Part shown: piece by piece, positions 4,511-5,731 of the stretch
Layout of the letters: each line of letters starts with the position of its first letter
Position numbering within the stretch: position 1 is the first letter of the stretch
NCBI GenBank assembly: GCA_024644145.1
Contig: JAHELO010000126.1
Coordinates: forward strand, 1 to 5,731
Reading direction: 5' to 3'
DNA length: 5,731 bases
Source: Christiangramia sp.
GTDB lineage: Bacteria > Bacteroidota > Bacteroidia > Flavobacteriales > Flavobacteriaceae
Made by a program: the position numbers and the translations under genes
The notes under the pieces: generated by a model
The model's database searches: none
Seen by the model: the letters and a program-made list of their open reading frames with translations, nothing else
What the model was told of the DNA's origin: nothing

Positions 4511-5731
4511 AAAGGATACCCGATAGCAAAGTTAAATACGGGGCTGCCAAAGTCGTTTACCCACCTCTCCCCTTTAGGCTGGCGGGGATCGTGTAAGGGA
4601 AATGCCAGATCGAACCTTATTACAAAACTTTGTATGTCTATTCGTAAACCGGCCCCGGTACCTATACCCAGCTCTGTAAGGAAATCTGAACCGAATTTTC
4701 CTGAGCCTTCCCTGGTCTGGTTCGTGGTTTCAGGATTTTCTTTGGAGGTCCATACATTGCCCGCATCAACGAAAAATGCGCCGTTAAGGTAAGTGATAAT
4801 AGGGAATCTATATTCGGCATTTGCTTCAAAACGAATATTTCCCGTTTGATCACGGTAACCAATATCTTCGGTATTTTCATCACCTTCAGTAGGATCATAT
4901 GTTCCCGGACCAAGGGAACGTGTACGAAAAGCCCTTACACTATAAGGTCCCCCAGAAAAATATTGCTTGCTAAAAGGCATTACTTCTGAGTTGCCATAAG
5001 CCAACCCATAACCGGCAAATAAACGGGTAGCAATTACCTGTTGCCTCCCGAACCTGAAATGATATCTTAAATCTGCATCTAGCTTGGCATATTGAGCATA
5101 TTCAAGACCAAAAACCTCTTCTTTACCGGTTTCGGCCTCTTTACCTAAAAGGCTCATGGTATTTCCCGCCATGTCGAATGTAGTGTTCAGAAAAAAGGCA
5201 TGCTTCTTTGCAGTATCTATCATTCCGTTATATATAAAAGAATAGTTGAGACCGGCTATAAATTCCTGTGCAAAACTGCTTTCCAGAAATGGATTATCCC
5301 TTAAAATTTCAGCGAATTCCGGAGAAACATCACTTAATCTAACATAATCCAGACTCACTGGATTAAAGACGTGGGTCACATACCTGTTTGCATTCCAGTA
5401 ATATCCAAAAGACGATCCCACTGAGGTAAGAGTAAACAGCTTGCTGCGCCTCAAATAATCTGCACCCAGGCTAATTTTAGTCTTTGGAATATCATATTTA
5501 AAAAAATTCTTACTAAAACTAACCGGAAATAATAATCTGGGAATTATTAGCTCATTTTTTATACCCAATTGCAAGGAATTGTTCCCGGCCACTCCACTCG
5601 AACCTAACTGAGATTCATACCCAATATTGGCTGAAATATTCAGGGTCTCCCCTCCTTTGAACAGATTACGATTAACAAAAGTGAGTGCCAGGTGTGGACC
5701 AGCGAAATTATTAGACTTAGTAACGGCCTGT
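4507..5731 (-). CDS. BamA/TamA (Omp85) family outer-membrane protein, TamL-like, C-terminal part
   Basis: The reading frame is open from the window edge to a TAG at 4507, giving 407 residues of the C-terminal portion; the start lies outside. All of it looks like a 16-stranded Omp85 beta barrel. Early strands are SNNFAGPHLALTFVNRNLF (6-24) with the adjoining GGETLNISANIGYESQ (26-41). The loop-6 motif occurs as GGPYSVRAFR (260-269), where most Omp85 proteins have VRG[FY]. Late strands include AFFVDAGNVW (318-327), GAGLRIDIQSFVIRFDLAFPL (359-379) and a C-terminal beta signal NFAIGYPF (400-407) ending in Phe. The POTRA part would be upstream. Barrels of this family fold or insert other outer-membrane proteins or translocate substrates. 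The late-strand pattern (GxGLRxDxxxFxIRFDLxFPL ... GERW ... NxAIGYPF) resembles the Bacteroidota lipoprotein TamL more than their BamA, as I recall them. It is convergent with upp, with no terminator visible between them. Confidence 0.88.
   Translation of the reverse strand, partial: QAVTKSNNFAGPHLALTFVNRNLFKGGETLNISANIGYESQLGSSGVAGNNSLQLGIKNELIIPRLLFPVSFSKNFFKYDIPKTKISLGADYLRRSKLFTLTSVGSSFGYYWNANRYVTHVFNPVSLDYVRLSDVSPEFAEILRDNPFLESSFAQEFIAGLNYSFIYNGMIDTAKKHAFFLNTTFDMAGNTMSLLGKEAETGKEEVFGLEYAQYAKLDADLRYHFRFGRQQVIATRLFAGYGLAYGNSEVMPFSKQYFSGGPYSVRAFRTRSLGPGTYDPTEGDENTEDIGYRDQTGNIRFEANAEYRFPIITYLNGAFFVDAGNVWTSKENPETTNQTREGSGKFGSDFLTELGIGTGAGLRIDIQSFVIRFDLAFPLHDPRQPKGERWVNDFGSPVFNFAIGYPF

Noticed and set aside
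5590..5592. GTG at 5592 as start of the outer-membrane protein gene
   Set aside because: The frame stays open to the window edge and the 46 residues upstream (including SNNFAGPHLALTFVNRNLF) are typical barrel strands, so the gene is simply cut by the window.
1..5731. Mobile element, defence system, CRISPR array, toxin-antitoxin pair or RNA gene
   Set aside because: I looked for transposase or integrase motifs, regularly spaced repeats, paired small antitoxin/toxin frames and tRNA-like folds on both strands and found none; the genes are chromosomal housekeeping and small stress or ligand-binding proteins.

Overview
The window looks like chromosomal DNA of a flavobacterium-type Bacteroidota. 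The evidence is AT-rich intergenic DNA, no clear Shine-Dalgarno sequences, two perfect copies of the Bacteroidota -7 promoter element (TAnnTTTG), a uracil phosphoribosyltransferase of the Bacteroidota type, and an Omp85/TamL-like outer-membrane assembly protein. A marine genus such as Christiangramia (formerly Gramella) or a relative is my guess from overall flavour, not something the sequence proves.

Layout from left to right. Bases 1-67 (minus) hold the first 22 codons of a universal stress protein. Bases 157-630 (minus) encode a secreted cupin that could be read into it. A 263-base AT-rich divergent control region separates these from a plus-strand four-helix-bundle protein of the PA2169/DUF2383 family (894-1376), which ends at a clear hairpin terminator (1386-1411). 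The terminator also lies between that gene and a convergent gene for a conserved secreted protein of unknown function (1419-2039, minus). That gene has its own promoter element at 2087-2094. Just upstream, a second hairpin terminator (2141-2182) closes a likely three-gene minus-strand unit: a VOC-fold protein (3274-3654), an NTF2/SnoaL-like protein (2904-3269) and an exported DinB-fold protein (2203-2841). A 181-base divergent region then leads to upp (3836-4510, plus). A perfect 8+8 palindrome sits in the spacer of the upp promoter. upp converges on the TamL/BamA-family gene (4507-5731, minus, partial), and both stop codons share the palindrome CTAG.

Functionally this is mostly a housekeeping and stress neighbourhood: pyrimidine salvage (upp), outer-membrane biogenesis (TamL-like), stress proteins (Usp, DUF2383), and small proteins with ligand-binding folds (cupin, VOC, NTF2-like, DinB). 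I see no phage, transposon, CRISPR array, toxin-antitoxin, defence or biosynthetic system, and no RNA gene. The points most worth a second look are the operator-like palindrome in the upp promoter together with the doubtful upp start codon, the conserved secreted protein of unknown function, and the VOC/NTF2/DinB trio.
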